Below, piece after piece: positions 24,613 through 32,222 of a DNA stretch of 64,000 nt. The notes below the pieces were generated by a model, which saw only the letters and a program-made list of their open reading frames with translations, searched no databases and was not told the DNA's origin. The first letter of the stretch is position 1, and each line of letters starts with the position of its first letter. The DNA is from Patescibacteria group bacterium. Its GTDB lineage: Bacteria > Patescibacteriota > Patescibacteriia > 2-12-FULL-60-25. The DNA lies in the NCBI GenBank assembly GCA_023229665.1, contig JALNYW010000002.1:62001-126000 (forward strand). The letters run 5' to 3'. Position numbers and translations under genes: made by a program.

Positions 24613-24646
24613 AAAAACTCTCCCGCAAGCCGGGAGAGTTTTTCTT
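24613..24646 (+). terminator. Intrinsic terminator
   Basis: AAAAACTCTCCCG pairs with CGGGAGAGTTTTT around CAAG, followed by CTTTTCC; it closes the pilin-like gene before uvrA. Confidence 0.9.
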
Positions 24647-24662
24647 TTCCTTGGCCTAGCCC

Positions 24663-24691
24663 TTGTCAGCCCCTTCGATCGGTGCTAGTGT
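24663..24691 (+). promoter_or_regulatory. uvrA promoter
   Basis: TTGTCA (24663-24668), 17 bp, TAGTGT (24686-24691). The start should fall near 24698, only a few nt before the ATG at 24702, so the mRNA is probably leaderless or nearly so. Confidence 0.55.
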
Positions 24692-24701
24692 CGCCGCCAA
24701 C

Positions 24702-27563
24702 ATGCCGTCAAAGAATTCGTTGAATCGGATCTCCATCAAAGGCGCTCGGGTGAACAACCTGAAGAACGTCTCGCTGGATCTCCCGAAGAACGCCTTCATC
24801 GTGATGACGGGACTCTCCGGCTCCGGAAAGTCTTCTCTTGCGTTTGACACGATCCACGCCGAAGGCCAGCGACGCTACATGGAATCCATGTCGTCGTATG
24901 CGCGCCAGTTCATGGAATTGCAGGACAAGCCGGATGTCGACTCCATCGAAGGGCTTTCGCCGACCGTGGCCATTGACCAAAAGTCCACGTCACATAACCC
25001 GCGCTCGACCGTCGGCACGGTGACGGAAATTTACGATCACTTGCGTTTGTTGTTTTCCCGCGCTGGTCGCGCGCACTGCGTGACGTGTGGAAATGCCGTC
25101 TCCGAACAAGCGCCGCAGGATATCGCCAAGGTATTGCTCGAGATGACGAAAGATTCGTCCGTGATTTTGCTTGCGCCCTTGGTCCGCGAAGTGAAGGGCG
25201 AGCACAAAGTCGTCTTGAAGGGCGCTCGTGACGCGGGATTCCGCGAAGCGCGTTTTGACGGCACCCTCGCCGACGTTGAGGAATTGCTCCAGACGCGCGT
25301 CGATAAGGCCGTGACGCATACCATCGAAGCCGTGGTGCAGCGCGTCGAAAAGAAATCGCCGATGCCGCTCGAAAACGCGACCGAAATCGTGAAGCGCGCG
25401 TTGGACCTCGGCAAAGGGATGGTGACCTTGCTCGCCGAGGACACGGGGGATGAACGCGCCCTGTCGCAGTCGCTGTATTGCACGACCTGCAACGTGTGTT
25501 TGCCGACGCTGGAACCGCGTTTGTTCTCGTTCAACTCGCCGCATGGCGCCTGTCCCGATTGTACGGGTCTCGGCATTAAGCTCGTGCTCGAGCCTGAGCT
25601 CGTCATTCCGAATAAGCGTCTCACGCTCGCCCAAGGCGCTATCAAGCCCTGGACGCGCATTGCCGGCTCCCAGACGGCCCAATTGAAGCAGCTCGAACAG
25701 GTGGGCGCGAAGCATGGCTTCACGATTAATCAACCCATCGCGGATTTTACCGCCAAACAATTGGACGTGTTATTGAACGGCGACGGCGAGTTTGAGGGCG
25801 TATTGGCGATGCTCGAAGCGAAGCATAAGGAAACGGATTCCGAATACGTGCAGAAAGAGATCGAGCAGTACATGCGCGAGCTCACGTGTCCGGCGTGCGA
25901 GGGATACCGCCTGCGCAAGGAGGCCTTGTCCGTGACCGTGGCGGACAAGACCATCGCGGATTTGGTGCGTTTGCCGTTGGATGAACTCCGCGTCTTTTTT
26001 GAAGCGCTCGGCAAAGGCCAGGCCAAGCCCAAGGCGACCAAGATTTCCAAAACGAAAACCGAAAAGAAAGCGGACGCGGCCGGGTTCAGCGAGCGCGAAC
26101 GTTTGGTCGTGGACCAGATCACCGGGGAAGTGAAGCGCCGCCTCGTGAATTTGTTGGATGTCGGTTTGGATTACATCACCCTCGATCGTTCGGCCATGTC
26201 TTTGTCCGGCGGGGAAGCGCAGCGCGTGCGCTTGGCGGCCCAGCTCGGCTCGGAGTTGTCCGGCGTGACGTATATTTTGGATGAACCCTCCATCGGTTTG
26301 CATCAGCGCGACAATGATAAGCTCATCCATACGATTAAGCGCCTGCGCGATCTTGGGAATACCGTCATCGTCGTCGAACACGATGAAGCCGTGATGCGCG
26401 CGGCCGACCATATCGTGGACGTGGGTCCGGGCGCCGGCGAATACGGCGGTGAAATCGTCGCCGAAGGAACGCTCGCCGAGATCAAGAAGAATAAAGAAAG
26501 TGAGACCGGTCAGTACTTGTCCGGCAAAAAGAAATTGGAAGTGTCCAAGGTTCGCCGCAAGGGGAACGGGAAGGCGATTACAGTGCGCGGTGCGACCGCA
26601 TTCAACTTGAAGAATGTAGATGTGAAGTTTCCGCTCGGCCAATTGGTCTGCGTGTCGGGTGTGTCCGGTTCCGGCAAATCCACCCTCGTATTGGATATTC
26701 TCGGCCGCCAGCTTTCGTCGCATTTCTATGGTGCCAAAGACCCGGTCGGCGCGCATAAGCGCATCGATGGCATCGAGCACGTCGATAAAGTCGTGTCCGT
26801 AGACCAATCGCCGATCGGACGTACGCCGCGTTCCAACCCAGCGACGTACACCGGCGTCTTCACCGCCATCCGCGACTTGTTTACGGAAATCCCGGAAGCT
26901 AAGACGCGCGGCTTTGATGCCGGAAAGTTCTCGTTCAACGTCAAAGGCGGTGGACGCTGTGAAGCCTGTTCGGGCGATGGCTATGTCCAGATCGCGATGC
27001 AATTCTTGCCCGACGTGTACGTCGAATGCCATGAGTGTAAGGGGAAGCGCTATAACGCCGAGGCGCTGGAAATCGCCTGGCGCGGCAAACATATCGCCGA
27101 CGTGCTCAACATGACCGTCGAAGAAGCGCGCCGTTTCTTCGTGGACCAGCCCCTTATCTACGATAAGTTGTCCGTTCTGCATGAAGTCGGGTTGAGCTAT
27201 GTCCGCCTTGGCCAGCCGGCCACCACCCTCTCGGGCGGTGAAGCCCAGCGCGTAAAGCTCGCCACCGAGCTCTCACGCCGCGCCACAGGCCGCACGCTCT
27301 ATATTCTGGATGAACCGACCACCGGTCTCCATTTCGAGGATATTAAGCGTCTGATGGGCGTCCTGAACGCCTTGGTGGACAAGGGGAATACGGTCCTGGT
27401 CATCGAACACAACCTCGACGTCATCCGCATGGCCGACCATGTCATCGACATGGGTCCGGAAGGCGGCTTAAAGGGCGGGATCGTGGTCGCCGAGGGTCGC
27501 CCCGAAGACATCGCCAAGGCCAAGAAGTCCTGGACCGGGAAATATCTCAAAGAAGTGCTCTAA
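24702..27563 (+). CDS. uvrA: Excinuclease ABC subunit A, 953 aa
   Basis: The damage-recognition ATPase of nucleotide excision repair, which loads UvrB. It has two ABC cassettes: Walker A GLSGSGKSS near residue 38 and GVSGSGKST near 652, each with an LSGGEAQR signature. Two zinc modules are visible: CTTCNVC...CPDC (~265-300) and CEACSGDGY...CHEC (~750-780). Length matches the family. The ATG at 24702 fits the promoter position; an in-frame TTG at 24663 coincides with the -35 box and is rejected. uvrB and uvrC are not in the window. Confidence 0.97.
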   Translation: MPSKNSLNRISIKGARVNNLKNVSLDLPKNAFIVMTGLSGSGKSSLAFDTIHAEGQRRYMESMSSYARQFMELQDKPDVDSIEGLSPTVAIDQKSTSHNPRSTVGTVTEIYDHLRLLFSRAGRAHCVTCGNAVSEQAPQDIAKVLLEMTKDSSVILLAPLVREVKGEHKVVLKGARDAGFREARFDGTLADVEELLQTRVDKAVTHTIEAVVQRVEKKSPMPLENATEIVKRALDLGKGMVTLLAEDTGDERALSQSLYCTTCNVCLPTLEPRLFSFNSPHGACPDCTGLGIKLVLEPELVIPNKRLTLAQGAIKPWTRIAGSQTAQLKQLEQVGAKHGFTINQPIADFTAKQLDVLLNGDGEFEGVLAMLEAKHKETDSEYVQKEIEQYMRELTCPACEGYRLRKEALSVTVADKTIADLVRLPLDELRVFFEALGKGQAKPKATKISKTKTEKKADAAGFSERERLVVDQITGEVKRRLVNLLDVGLDYITLDRSAMSLSGGEAQRVRLAAQLGSELSGVTYILDEPSIGLHQRDNDKLIHTIKRLRDLGNTVIVVEHDEAVMRAADHIVDVGPGAGEYGGEIVAEGTLAEIKKNKESETGQYLSGKKKLEVSKVRRKGNGKAITVRGATAFNLKNVDVKFPLGQLVCVSGVSGSGKSTLVLDILGRQLSSHFYGAKDPVGAHKRIDGIEHVDKVVSVDQSPIGRTPRSNPATYTGVFTAIRDLFTEIPEAKTRGFDAGKFSFNVKGGGRCEACSGDGYVQIAMQFLPDVYVECHECKGKRYNAEALEIAWRGKHIADVLNMTVEEARRFFVDQPLIYDKLSVLHEVGLSYVRLGQPATTLSGGEAQRVKLATELSRRATGRTLYILDEPTTGLHFEDIKRLMGVLNALVDKGNTVLVIEHNLDVIRMADHVIDMGPEGGLKGGIVVAEGRPEDIAKAKKSWTGKYLKEVL

Positions 27564-27566
27564 GCC

Positions 27567-27595
27567 TTGACGCCTTTCCGAATCTCCGCTAATCT
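27567..27595 (+). promoter_or_regulatory. rplS promoter
   Basis: TTGACG (27567-27572), 17 bp, TAATCT (27590-27595), placed 4 nt after the uvrA stop codon. The start would be ~10 nt before the rplS ATG. Confidence 0.7.
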
Positions 27596-27610
27596 TTGGC
27601 CCATTCCGAT

Positions 27611-27973
27611 ATGCCCGAAATCACGCAATTCCCGGCCGTCATTGAGCCCTCTCAGATCGAGACCGGCATGACCATCCGCGTCCACCAGAAAATCAAAGAC
27701 GTCAACGCCAAGGGCGAAGAAAAAGAACGCATCCAGATCTTTGAAGGCGTCGTCTTGAAGGTTGGCGGCAATGGCGCCTCCAAGTCCATGACGGTCCGCA
27801 AGGTCGCGGACGGCATCGGCGTCGAGCGCATCTATCCGTTGGCCTCGCCGATCATCGCCAAGATCGAACTTGTGAAGATGATCAAGGCCCGCCGCAAAGT
27901 CATCAGCTTCGTCCGCGATACCAAGAAGCGCTTGCGCGAACTGAAGACGGTCCATCTGAAAGAGACCAAGTAA
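27611..27973 (+). CDS. rplS: 50S ribosomal protein L19, 120 aa
   Basis: A structural protein at the 30S-50S interface. It has the family pattern GMTIRVHQKI, a basic RIQIFEGVVLK (~43-53) and a VRKVADGIGVERIYPLASP region, then the Lys/Arg-rich C-terminal helix. Length is normal. It stands alone here, without the rpsP/trmD neighbours usual in other bacteria. Its stop codon TAA lies inside the dispersed repeat copy C. Confidence 0.95.
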   Translation: MPEITQFPAVIEPSQIETGMTIRVHQKIKDVNAKGEEKERIQIFEGVVLKVGGNGASKSMTVRKVADGIGVERIYPLASPIIAKIELVKMIKARRKVISFVRDTKKRLRELKTVHLKETK

Positions 27974-28057
27974 CAAGTATCAAATATCAAAAAACGGCTC
28001 CTTACGGGGCCGTTTTTGTTATCCGTCCGTTGTTACTTGTTACTTGCTATTTGATCA
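27966..28057. repeat. Dispersed AAGTATCAAGTA repeat, copy C, with internal terminator
   Basis: Arms at 27966-27990 (AAGTAACAAGTATCAAATATC) and 28030-28056 (TGTTACTTGTTACTTGCTATT) are complementary. Between them AAAAACGGC pairs with GCCGTTTTT (27991-28019), a good intrinsic terminator for rplS. The right arm runs into the stop codon of the convergent 28055 gene. Confidence 0.8.
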
Positions 28058-28942
28058 TGGATTCCCGAGGCCGAGGTTCGCGTTCACGGTGCGGGCCGTA
28101 TCGGCGATAACCTGGAGCGAGACGTCATACGGTCCGTTGATCGGTTCGCCGAAGGTGTAGTTTACGTAAAAGGCTTCGGAAATGTCATCCACGTTCTTAT
28201 TCCAGTCATTCCCGAACCACTCGCGCACGGTGTCTTCGGTCTTGGCCCAGCGCAGGACGCCGCCTTTTGTCGGCAGATAGACCTTCGGATCGGTTTGGAA
28301 TTTGACGAGCTTGGACGCCGGGCGGTAGGTGATGTTCCCGCCAATCGGGATGAGCGCCATTTCTTCGATTGTCAGGATGCGGACATTGTTAAAATCCGGA
28401 TACCACGTGTAATAGACCTTTTCATTCGGGAAGACATAACGCTTTCCATTCGACGCGTAGTAGTACACGGCCGTGTCGGACAGGGTTTGGACGTTATTAT
28501 CATCCGGGATTTTGATGAGCGCGCCGACCGGGAGACTGAGGGCGAGTCCTTGGACGAACCCCATCTTGATCGTTTGGGGAAAGGTTTGGCCGTTCACGAT
28601 GGCCGTGAGCGTCGACGTGCCGTTGCGGAGCGAACGGATCAAGAAGCTTGCGCGTCCGATGCTGTTCGTCGTCGCATTCAAGACGACGATTTCGTCATTC
28701 GTTCCTCGATCGGAGACGAGTTGGACGGCGGCGCCCACCATCGCCCCGTACAAGGTATTTTTCACCGTGACATTTACTTGCGCGCTATCAATACCGTCGG
28801 CTTTGACCGTGTATTTATTCGCCGTAAAACTCGAGGCGTTGAAGTTAATGGTTTGCGCGCCGCTTTGAGCCTGGCTCGGGTGGGCGGGGAAGAGGAGGAC
28901 GGCCGCAACCAGGGCGACCAAGGGAAAAGAAAGACGCGTCAT
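28055..28942 (-). CDS. Secreted Ig-like surface protein with a CPR-type C-terminal module, 295 aa
   Basis: A signal peptide (1-26, ending Gln-Ala) is followed by a Big1-like Ig domain (~30-125) with the VNVTVKNTLYGAMVGAAVQL pattern. The C-terminal module (~140-270) contains YYYASNGKRYVFPNEKVYY, a Pro-Ile-Gly-Gly-Asn-Ile-Thr-Tyr-Arg-Pro block and FGNDWNKNVDDI. This module is widespread in Parcubacteria surface proteins; its role is unknown but probably envelope or adhesion related. It lies 9 nt downstream of gmk and may be cotranscribed with it. Confidence 0.8.
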   Translation of the reverse strand: MTRLSFPLVALVAAVLLFPAHPSQAQSGAQTINFNASSFTANKYTVKADGIDSAQVNVTVKNTLYGAMVGAAVQLVSDRGTNDEIVVLNATTNSIGRASFLIRSLRNGTSTLTAIVNGQTFPQTIKMGFVQGLALSLPVGALIKIPDDNNVQTLSDTAVYYYASNGKRYVFPNEKVYYTWYPDFNNVRILTIEEMALIPIGGNITYRPASKLVKFQTDPKVYLPTKGGVLRWAKTEDTVREWFGNDWNKNVDDISEAFYVNYTFGEPINGPYDVSLQVIADTARTVNANLGLGNP

Positions 28943-28951
28943 AGACGCGTC

Positions 28952-29521
28952 TTAGTGTAGCGAACCGGCGAGTTGCTGGGAAATGAAGCGACGGACATTC
29001 TCCACGGTCGTTTCGAGCTCGCCATCCGGATTATAGAGCGTGACATCGGCTTCTTTCGCGCCCGCCTTCTCTTCATCGATTTTTTTGAGACGTCGCTCCA
29101 AGTCCTCAGGGGTCGTACCCGGACGCTCTTCGATGCGTCGAACCAGGGCTTCGCGAGGAGCATCTAGAAAGAGGATATGCGTGTTGGGATATTGGGATTT
29201 GATGGAGCGTGCCCCGCGAATATCCGCGACCATAAGGACGGGACCCTGCGTCAGCCGCGCTTCCAATTCCTGTTTCGTCGTACCGTAGCGTCGGCCAAAG
29301 GTTTCGACCCACTCGACGAATCCATCAGTTTTTACGAGGCCTTCAAAGGCTTCATTGGTCAGAAAATAGAAATCCACGCCTTCGATTTCACCGGGTCGTG
29401 GGGCACGAGTGGTGGAGGTGATCGCCCGGGAGAGGTGAAGCTCGCGGTCCTGCAAGAGGCGTTCCTGCACCGTGCTTTTTCCTACGCCGGACGGGCCGAC
29501 GAGAATAAAAATCGGGTTCAT
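28952..29521 (-). CDS. gmk: Guanylate kinase, 189 aa
   Basis: Phosphorylates GMP to GDP with ATP. The P-loop is Gly-Pro-Ser-Gly-Val-Gly-Lys-Ser-Thr (~9-17), followed by the GMP-binding SRAITSTTRAPRPGEIEGVDF (~32-51) and FVEWVETFGRRYGT. Length is normal. Its start overlaps the rluD stop by 4 nt, so translation is coupled. Confidence 0.96.
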   Translation of the reverse strand: MNPIFILVGPSGVGKSTVQERLLQDRELHLSRAITSTTRAPRPGEIEGVDFYFLTNEAFEGLVKTDGFVEWVETFGRRYGTTKQELEARLTQGPVLMVADIRGARSIKSQYPNTHILFLDAPREALVRRIEERPGTTPEDLERRLKKIDEEKAGAKEADVTLYNPDGELETTVENVRRFISQQLAGSLH

Positions 29522-30471
29522 GAGTGGCGGAATTCTTCGGACAGCTGTTCGAATTCCGGAACCGGGGCAAGCTCGAAGCGTTTCCGCTCGCCGGTGGCCG
29601 GATCGTTGAATTCAAGCGAGACGCTTTGCAGCATGAGGCGCGGCGCTTTTACATTGCGTTCCGTGGTTTTGATTTTGTAGAGCATGTCGCCGATGATCGG
29701 GCAGCCCATGGCATGCAAATGCGCGCGGATTTGGTGCGTGCGGCCGGACAAAATTTCCAATTCAGCCAAGGTCGCGCCCTTGAAGCGTTCTTTCACTTTG
29801 TAATGCGTCCACGCGGCCTTGCCTTCTTCCTCGTTCACCGGTCGCGCGGCCATGCGCGGCTGGGTGGTCGAGCGCGCGATGCGGAATTTGATGTCGCCTT
29901 CTTCGTCCGGAAGCGCGCCATGGCACAAGGCGAGGTATTGTTTGCGGACTTCGCGGCCGGCGAATTGCTCCTTCAGCGAATCAAAGGCGGCTTGCGTCTT
30001 GGCGACGACGATGAGGCCGCTCACTTCGCGGTCGAGACGGCTCACGATGCCCGGACGCTCCGGATCTTCGCCGACTTTGCCAAGCGGCGGATAATGCGCG
30101 ACCAACAGATCCACCAATGTCCCGTCCGAGTCCTTGCTGTCGGCGTGGACGAGGAGTCCTGTCGGCTTATCCAGCACGATCCAATCCGCCGTTTCTTCCA
30201 CGATCAAGTCCTTGATATCCGGGAGGGGAGCGGCCGGCTTCTCATCTTTAAAGACGCGCTTGCGGGTCGCTTCAGCGCCGCTCCAGTCGATTTGGTCTCC
30301 CTCCTTTAAGAAGCGGTGGACGGTCGCCGCTTTGCCGTTTACCTTGATTTGGCCGTCTTTTATCAGCTTTTGGATAGCGGAGCGGGAGCGCTCGGGCATC
30401 TCAAAGGTGAGGTAGATATCCAGGCGTTCGCCTTGGGCTTCCGGGCCGATCTTCCAGGTCTGGGTCTTCAT
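29518..30471 (-). CDS. RluA-family 23S rRNA/tRNA pseudouridine synthase, 317 aa
   Basis: Isomerises specific uridines in RNA. An N-terminal S4 RNA-binding domain (~13-75) precedes the catalytic domain, with GIVSRLDREVSGLIVVAK around residue 135 containing the catalytic Asp. YLALCHG and a C-terminal RTHQIRAHLHAMGCPIIGD follow. RluD-like in layout, but the exact target cannot be read from sequence, so no symbol is given. It is the upstream gene of a coupled unit with gmk. Confidence 0.93.
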   Translation of the reverse strand: MKTQTWKIGPEAQGERLDIYLTFEMPERSRSAIQKLIKDGQIKVNGKAATVHRFLKEGDQIDWSGAEATRKRVFKDEKPAAPLPDIKDLIVEETADWIVLDKPTGLLVHADSKDSDGTLVDLLVAHYPPLGKVGEDPERPGIVSRLDREVSGLIVVAKTQAAFDSLKEQFAGREVRKQYLALCHGALPDEEGDIKFRIARSTTQPRMAARPVNEEEGKAAWTHYKVKERFKGATLAELEILSGRTHQIRAHLHAMGCPIIGDMLYKIKTTERNVKAPRLMLQSVSLEFNDPATGERKRFELAPVPEFEQLSEEFRHS

Positions 30472-30499
30472 AGCGGCAGCATAGACGATCTTTGGCGTT

Positions 30500-30528
30500 T
30501 TGACACGCCCGCCTAAGGAACGTATCTT
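30500..30528 (+). promoter_or_regulatory. Original tRNA-Ile promoter
   Basis: TTGACA (30500-30505), 17-bp spacer, TATCTT (30523-30528). The predicted start at ~30535 is just before the duplicated tRNA 5' end at 30539, showing where the tRNA gene began before the insertion. Confidence 0.75.
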
Positions 30529-30535
30529 CGCCCTG

Positions 30536-30560
30536 CATGCGCGGGTAGCTCAGTTGGTTA
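30536..30560 (+). pseudogene. Truncated tRNA-Ile 5' fragment (direct repeat copy)
   Basis: Identical to 30893-30917. It covers the acceptor 5' strand, D-stem and D-loop start of the tRNA, then breaks off into the insertion at 30561. Confidence 0.85.
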
Positions 30561-30634
30561 CCCGCCAAAAGCGCTTCGCGCATTTGGGCGGGCCCGCCTA
30601 AATGGCGACAAAGTCGCCTTTTGGTGGGGAGCGC
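30561..30634 (+). repeat. Twin palindromes at the left end of the GIY-YIG element
   Basis: Two back-to-back hairpins. CCCGCCAAA (30561-30569) pairs with TTTGGGCGGG with one bulge. CCCGCCTAAA then pairs with TTTTGGTGGG around an inner GGCGAC-AAA-GTCGCC. They separate the truncated tRNA piece from the nuclease gene and could block or attenuate transcription. Confidence 0.7.
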
Positions 30635-30650
30635 ACTAAACTGAGGGGGT

Positions 30651-30905
30651 ATGTGGCATGTATATGTCCTTCGCAGTCAGTCGTTAGACAGATTCTATAT
30701 TGGTTTCAGTGAAGATTTGGATAAGCGTTTCGTAGAACATATGAGGGGCGCGACTCAAACGACTTCTCGTGCTGAAGACTGGGTGTTGGTTTATTATGAA
30801 GCCTGCTTGGATAAGCGCGACGCGGTTGCGCGCGAGCGGCAACTGAAAACAGGTTTTGGTCGAGGATATATCAACAGGCGGTTAGAGAATTACATGCGCG
30901 GGTAG
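30651..30905 (+). CDS. Small GIY-YIG endonuclease-domain protein, 84 aa
   Basis: A single-domain GIY-YIG protein of the UPF0213/YhbQ size class. Motifs are Trp-His-Val-Tyr-Val-Leu-Arg (residues 2-8), RFYIGFSEDLDKRFVEH (14-30, with the Tyr-Ile-Gly and catalytic Arg), and VARERQLKTGFGRGYINR (59-76, with the metal-binding Glu at ~62). GAGGGGG precedes the ATG. The last codons ATG-CGC-GGG-TAG are the first bases of the tRNA-Ile gene, so the stop codon is supplied by the tRNA. Such tiny GIY-YIG genes are frequent in Parcubacteria and of unknown function; here it looks like the engine or cargo of a tRNA-targeted element. Confidence 0.88.
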   Translation: MWHVYVLRSQSLDRFYIGFSEDLDKRFVEHMRGATQTTSRAEDWVLVYYEACLDKRDAVARERQLKTGFGRGYINRRLENYMRG

Positions 30906-30972
30906 CTCAGTTGGTTAGAGCGCCGAGCTTATACCTCGGTGGTCGATGGTTCGATTCCATCCCCGCGCACCA
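30896..30972 (+). tRNA. tRNA-Ile (anticodon TAT)
   Basis: 77 nt with acceptor GCGCGGG/CCCGCGC, D-stem GCTC/GAGC and anticodon arm CCGAG-CTTATAC-CTCGG, so the anticodon is TAT (reads AUA). The T-arm is GATGG-TTCGATT-CCATC, followed by A73 and an encoded CCA. The gene overlaps the 3' end of the GIY-YIG gene by 10 nt. A directly encoded UAU anticodon is uncommon in bacteria, which usually read AUA with a lysidine-modified CAU tRNA. Confidence 0.92.
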
Positions 30973-30974
30973 CG

Positions 30975-31003
30975 AAAACCCCTCCCAACCGGAGGGGTTT
31001 TAT
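30975..31003 (+). terminator. tRNA-Ile terminator
   Basis: AAAACCCCTCC pairs with GGAGGGGTTTT, then TATCTTTT. Confidence 0.9.
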
Positions 31004-31015
31004 CTTTTAGATGGG

Positions 31016-31046
31016 TTGACAATTACGTCTCGATGGGAATATCTTG
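31016..31046 (+). promoter_or_regulatory. Promoter of the 31097 lipoprotein gene
   Basis: TTGACA (31016-31021) with AATATC at 17 bp or TATCTT at 19 bp. Confidence 0.5.
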
Positions 31047-31096
31047 CACCCGCGTTTCGAGAATAGATTCTACAAAAGAAGAAGGATAGGTGACCC

Positions 31097-32104
31097 GTGT
31101 ACGCATTCAAGATGGACATGTTTTTTGTCGGAGTCGTTGTCTGCCTTCTCGCTGGCTGCACTCCGGGTGGCCTGCCTGCCGAGGACGCGGCGATGAGCCG
31201 TGAAGATTCCGGCATGGCGATGGAGGACGCGGCGGTAATGCCGTCTGATTCGGCCACCGGGACCGACGCCGAATCCATCGCCTGGACGAGCTGTGAGATC
31301 AGCACTGGCGTCTGGAGCTTGTCCTACGTGCTCCAGGCCGGAAGCGATGCGCGGTGCAGCCCGCGCGAAGCCGTGACCGTGTGCTTGTGCGATGCTGCCG
31401 CGGACCCTGCGCGTTGCTTGCATGACGCAAGTCTCGACGAGCTTACGATCTTGGCCGCTGGATCGGCTTGCGCTTCGCGCCCCGAAGGTCCGAACGTTGA
31501 CGAGGCCGTGACCCCGGCCTGTCTGTCCGAAACGACCTGCTGGCTGAGCCGTGGAGGGAGCGCGGCGACGCTCACGAAAGCGAGTCCCGATTCGGCTCGA
31601 GGAATCGCTGAGAGCGGCTCCGTGTTGGGTGACCTCACGACCCTTAGTTGTGCGCATGATCTGACCGCATCGCTAGTCGCGTCGTCGTGCCCTGATCCCT
31701 GCGCGGATCCGGAGTATATCGGTGTCGAGTGCAACCTGCCGGATGATATGGCGTACGCACGGGACGAGTTCCTGTGCGCGATGTCTATCAGCCATGATCG
31801 CTGGTTCGTCGGAACGGGTATCGAGACCAATGAGTATATTCGTGACTATCGGGATGTCCTTTACGCTGCTTTGAACTTCGCGCAATACAACGGAGGACTC
31901 TCCATTCCTCCGGATACGCTGATCGAGTTCACTTGCGGTCCCGAAGGAGCCTGCTGGTTCAACTGGTCGAATCTCGACAGCCACCATTCGCGCTGTCGAG
32001 TCAGTTTCGCAGCTGATTGCAGTGAAGCGACGACCGAGTGCTGGCCGCCCGGGTCGGACACGCCGATCGTCACGATCGCCTACTACGCCTACGAACTCCC
32101 GTAG
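31097..32104 (+). CDS. DAG-linker-type lipoprotein, 335 aa
   Basis: GTG 31097 is chosen because AGGATAGG ends 6 nt upstream. The signal sequence ends Leu-Leu-Ala-Gly-Cys, a lipobox. A linker rich in Asp/Ala/Ser/Met (residues ~25-60) follows. The external domain has about 16 Cys in pairs (for example VCLCDAAADPARCLHDA and CPDPCADPEYIGVEC), so it is probably disulfide-rich. Its C-terminal part resembles no family that I can name. It has its own promoter and terminator, like the lipoproteins at 42568 and 59850. Confidence 0.75.
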   Translation: MYAFKMDMFFVGVVVCLLAGCTPGGLPAEDAAMSREDSGMAMEDAAVMPSDSATGTDAESIAWTSCEISTGVWSLSYVLQAGSDARCSPREAVTVCLCDAAADPARCLHDASLDELTILAAGSACASRPEGPNVDEAVTPACLSETTCWLSRGGSAATLTKASPDSARGIAESGSVLGDLTTLSCAHDLTASLVASSCPDPCADPEYIGVECNLPDDMAYARDEFLCAMSISHDRWFVGTGIETNEYIRDYRDVLYAALNFAQYNGGLSIPPDTLIEFTCGPEGACWFNWSNLDSHHSRCRVSFAADCSEATTECWPPGSDTPIVTIAYYAYELP

Positions 32105-32115
32105 CCACTGTCATT

Positions 32116-32137
32116 GACCCCAACCGGGGTCTTTTTA
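32116..32137 (+). terminator. Intrinsic terminator
   Basis: GACCCC-AACC-GGGGTC followed by TTTTTATT. Confidence 0.9.
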
Positions 32138-32152
32138 TTCCCGGGTTTTATC

Positions 32153-32181
32153 TTGACCGGGCGGCAATTTTCTGCCATTCT
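32153..32181 (+). promoter_or_regulatory. purB promoter
   Basis: TTGACC (32153-32158), 17 bp, CATTCT (32176-32181), only ~16 nt after the preceding terminator. Confidence 0.55.
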
Positions 32182-32222
32182 CGGCGCATTCCGGCATGTC
32201 GTCGGGATAGGAGGATGTTCCT

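Larger units (their letters stand above)
30536..30917 (+). mobile_element. GIY-YIG mini-element inserted in a tRNA-Ile gene
   Basis: A 357-bp insertion is flanked by an exact 25-bp direct repeat (30536-30560 and 30893-30917) made of 3 leader bases plus the first 22 nt of tRNA-Ile. It contains two adjacent hairpins and one GIY-YIG nuclease gene with its own ribosome-binding site. The tRNA promoter is left of the insertion and the intact tRNA right of it, so the nuclease gene lies between a tRNA promoter and its tRNA. The duplication restores a complete tRNA after insertion. No other gene or transposase is present. The element boundaries are read from the repeats; the mechanism is inference. 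Confidence 0.75.

Noticed and set aside
24663..24701. TTG start for uvrA at 24663
   Set aside because: The TTG is the -35 box itself, and the extra 13 residues have no family match.
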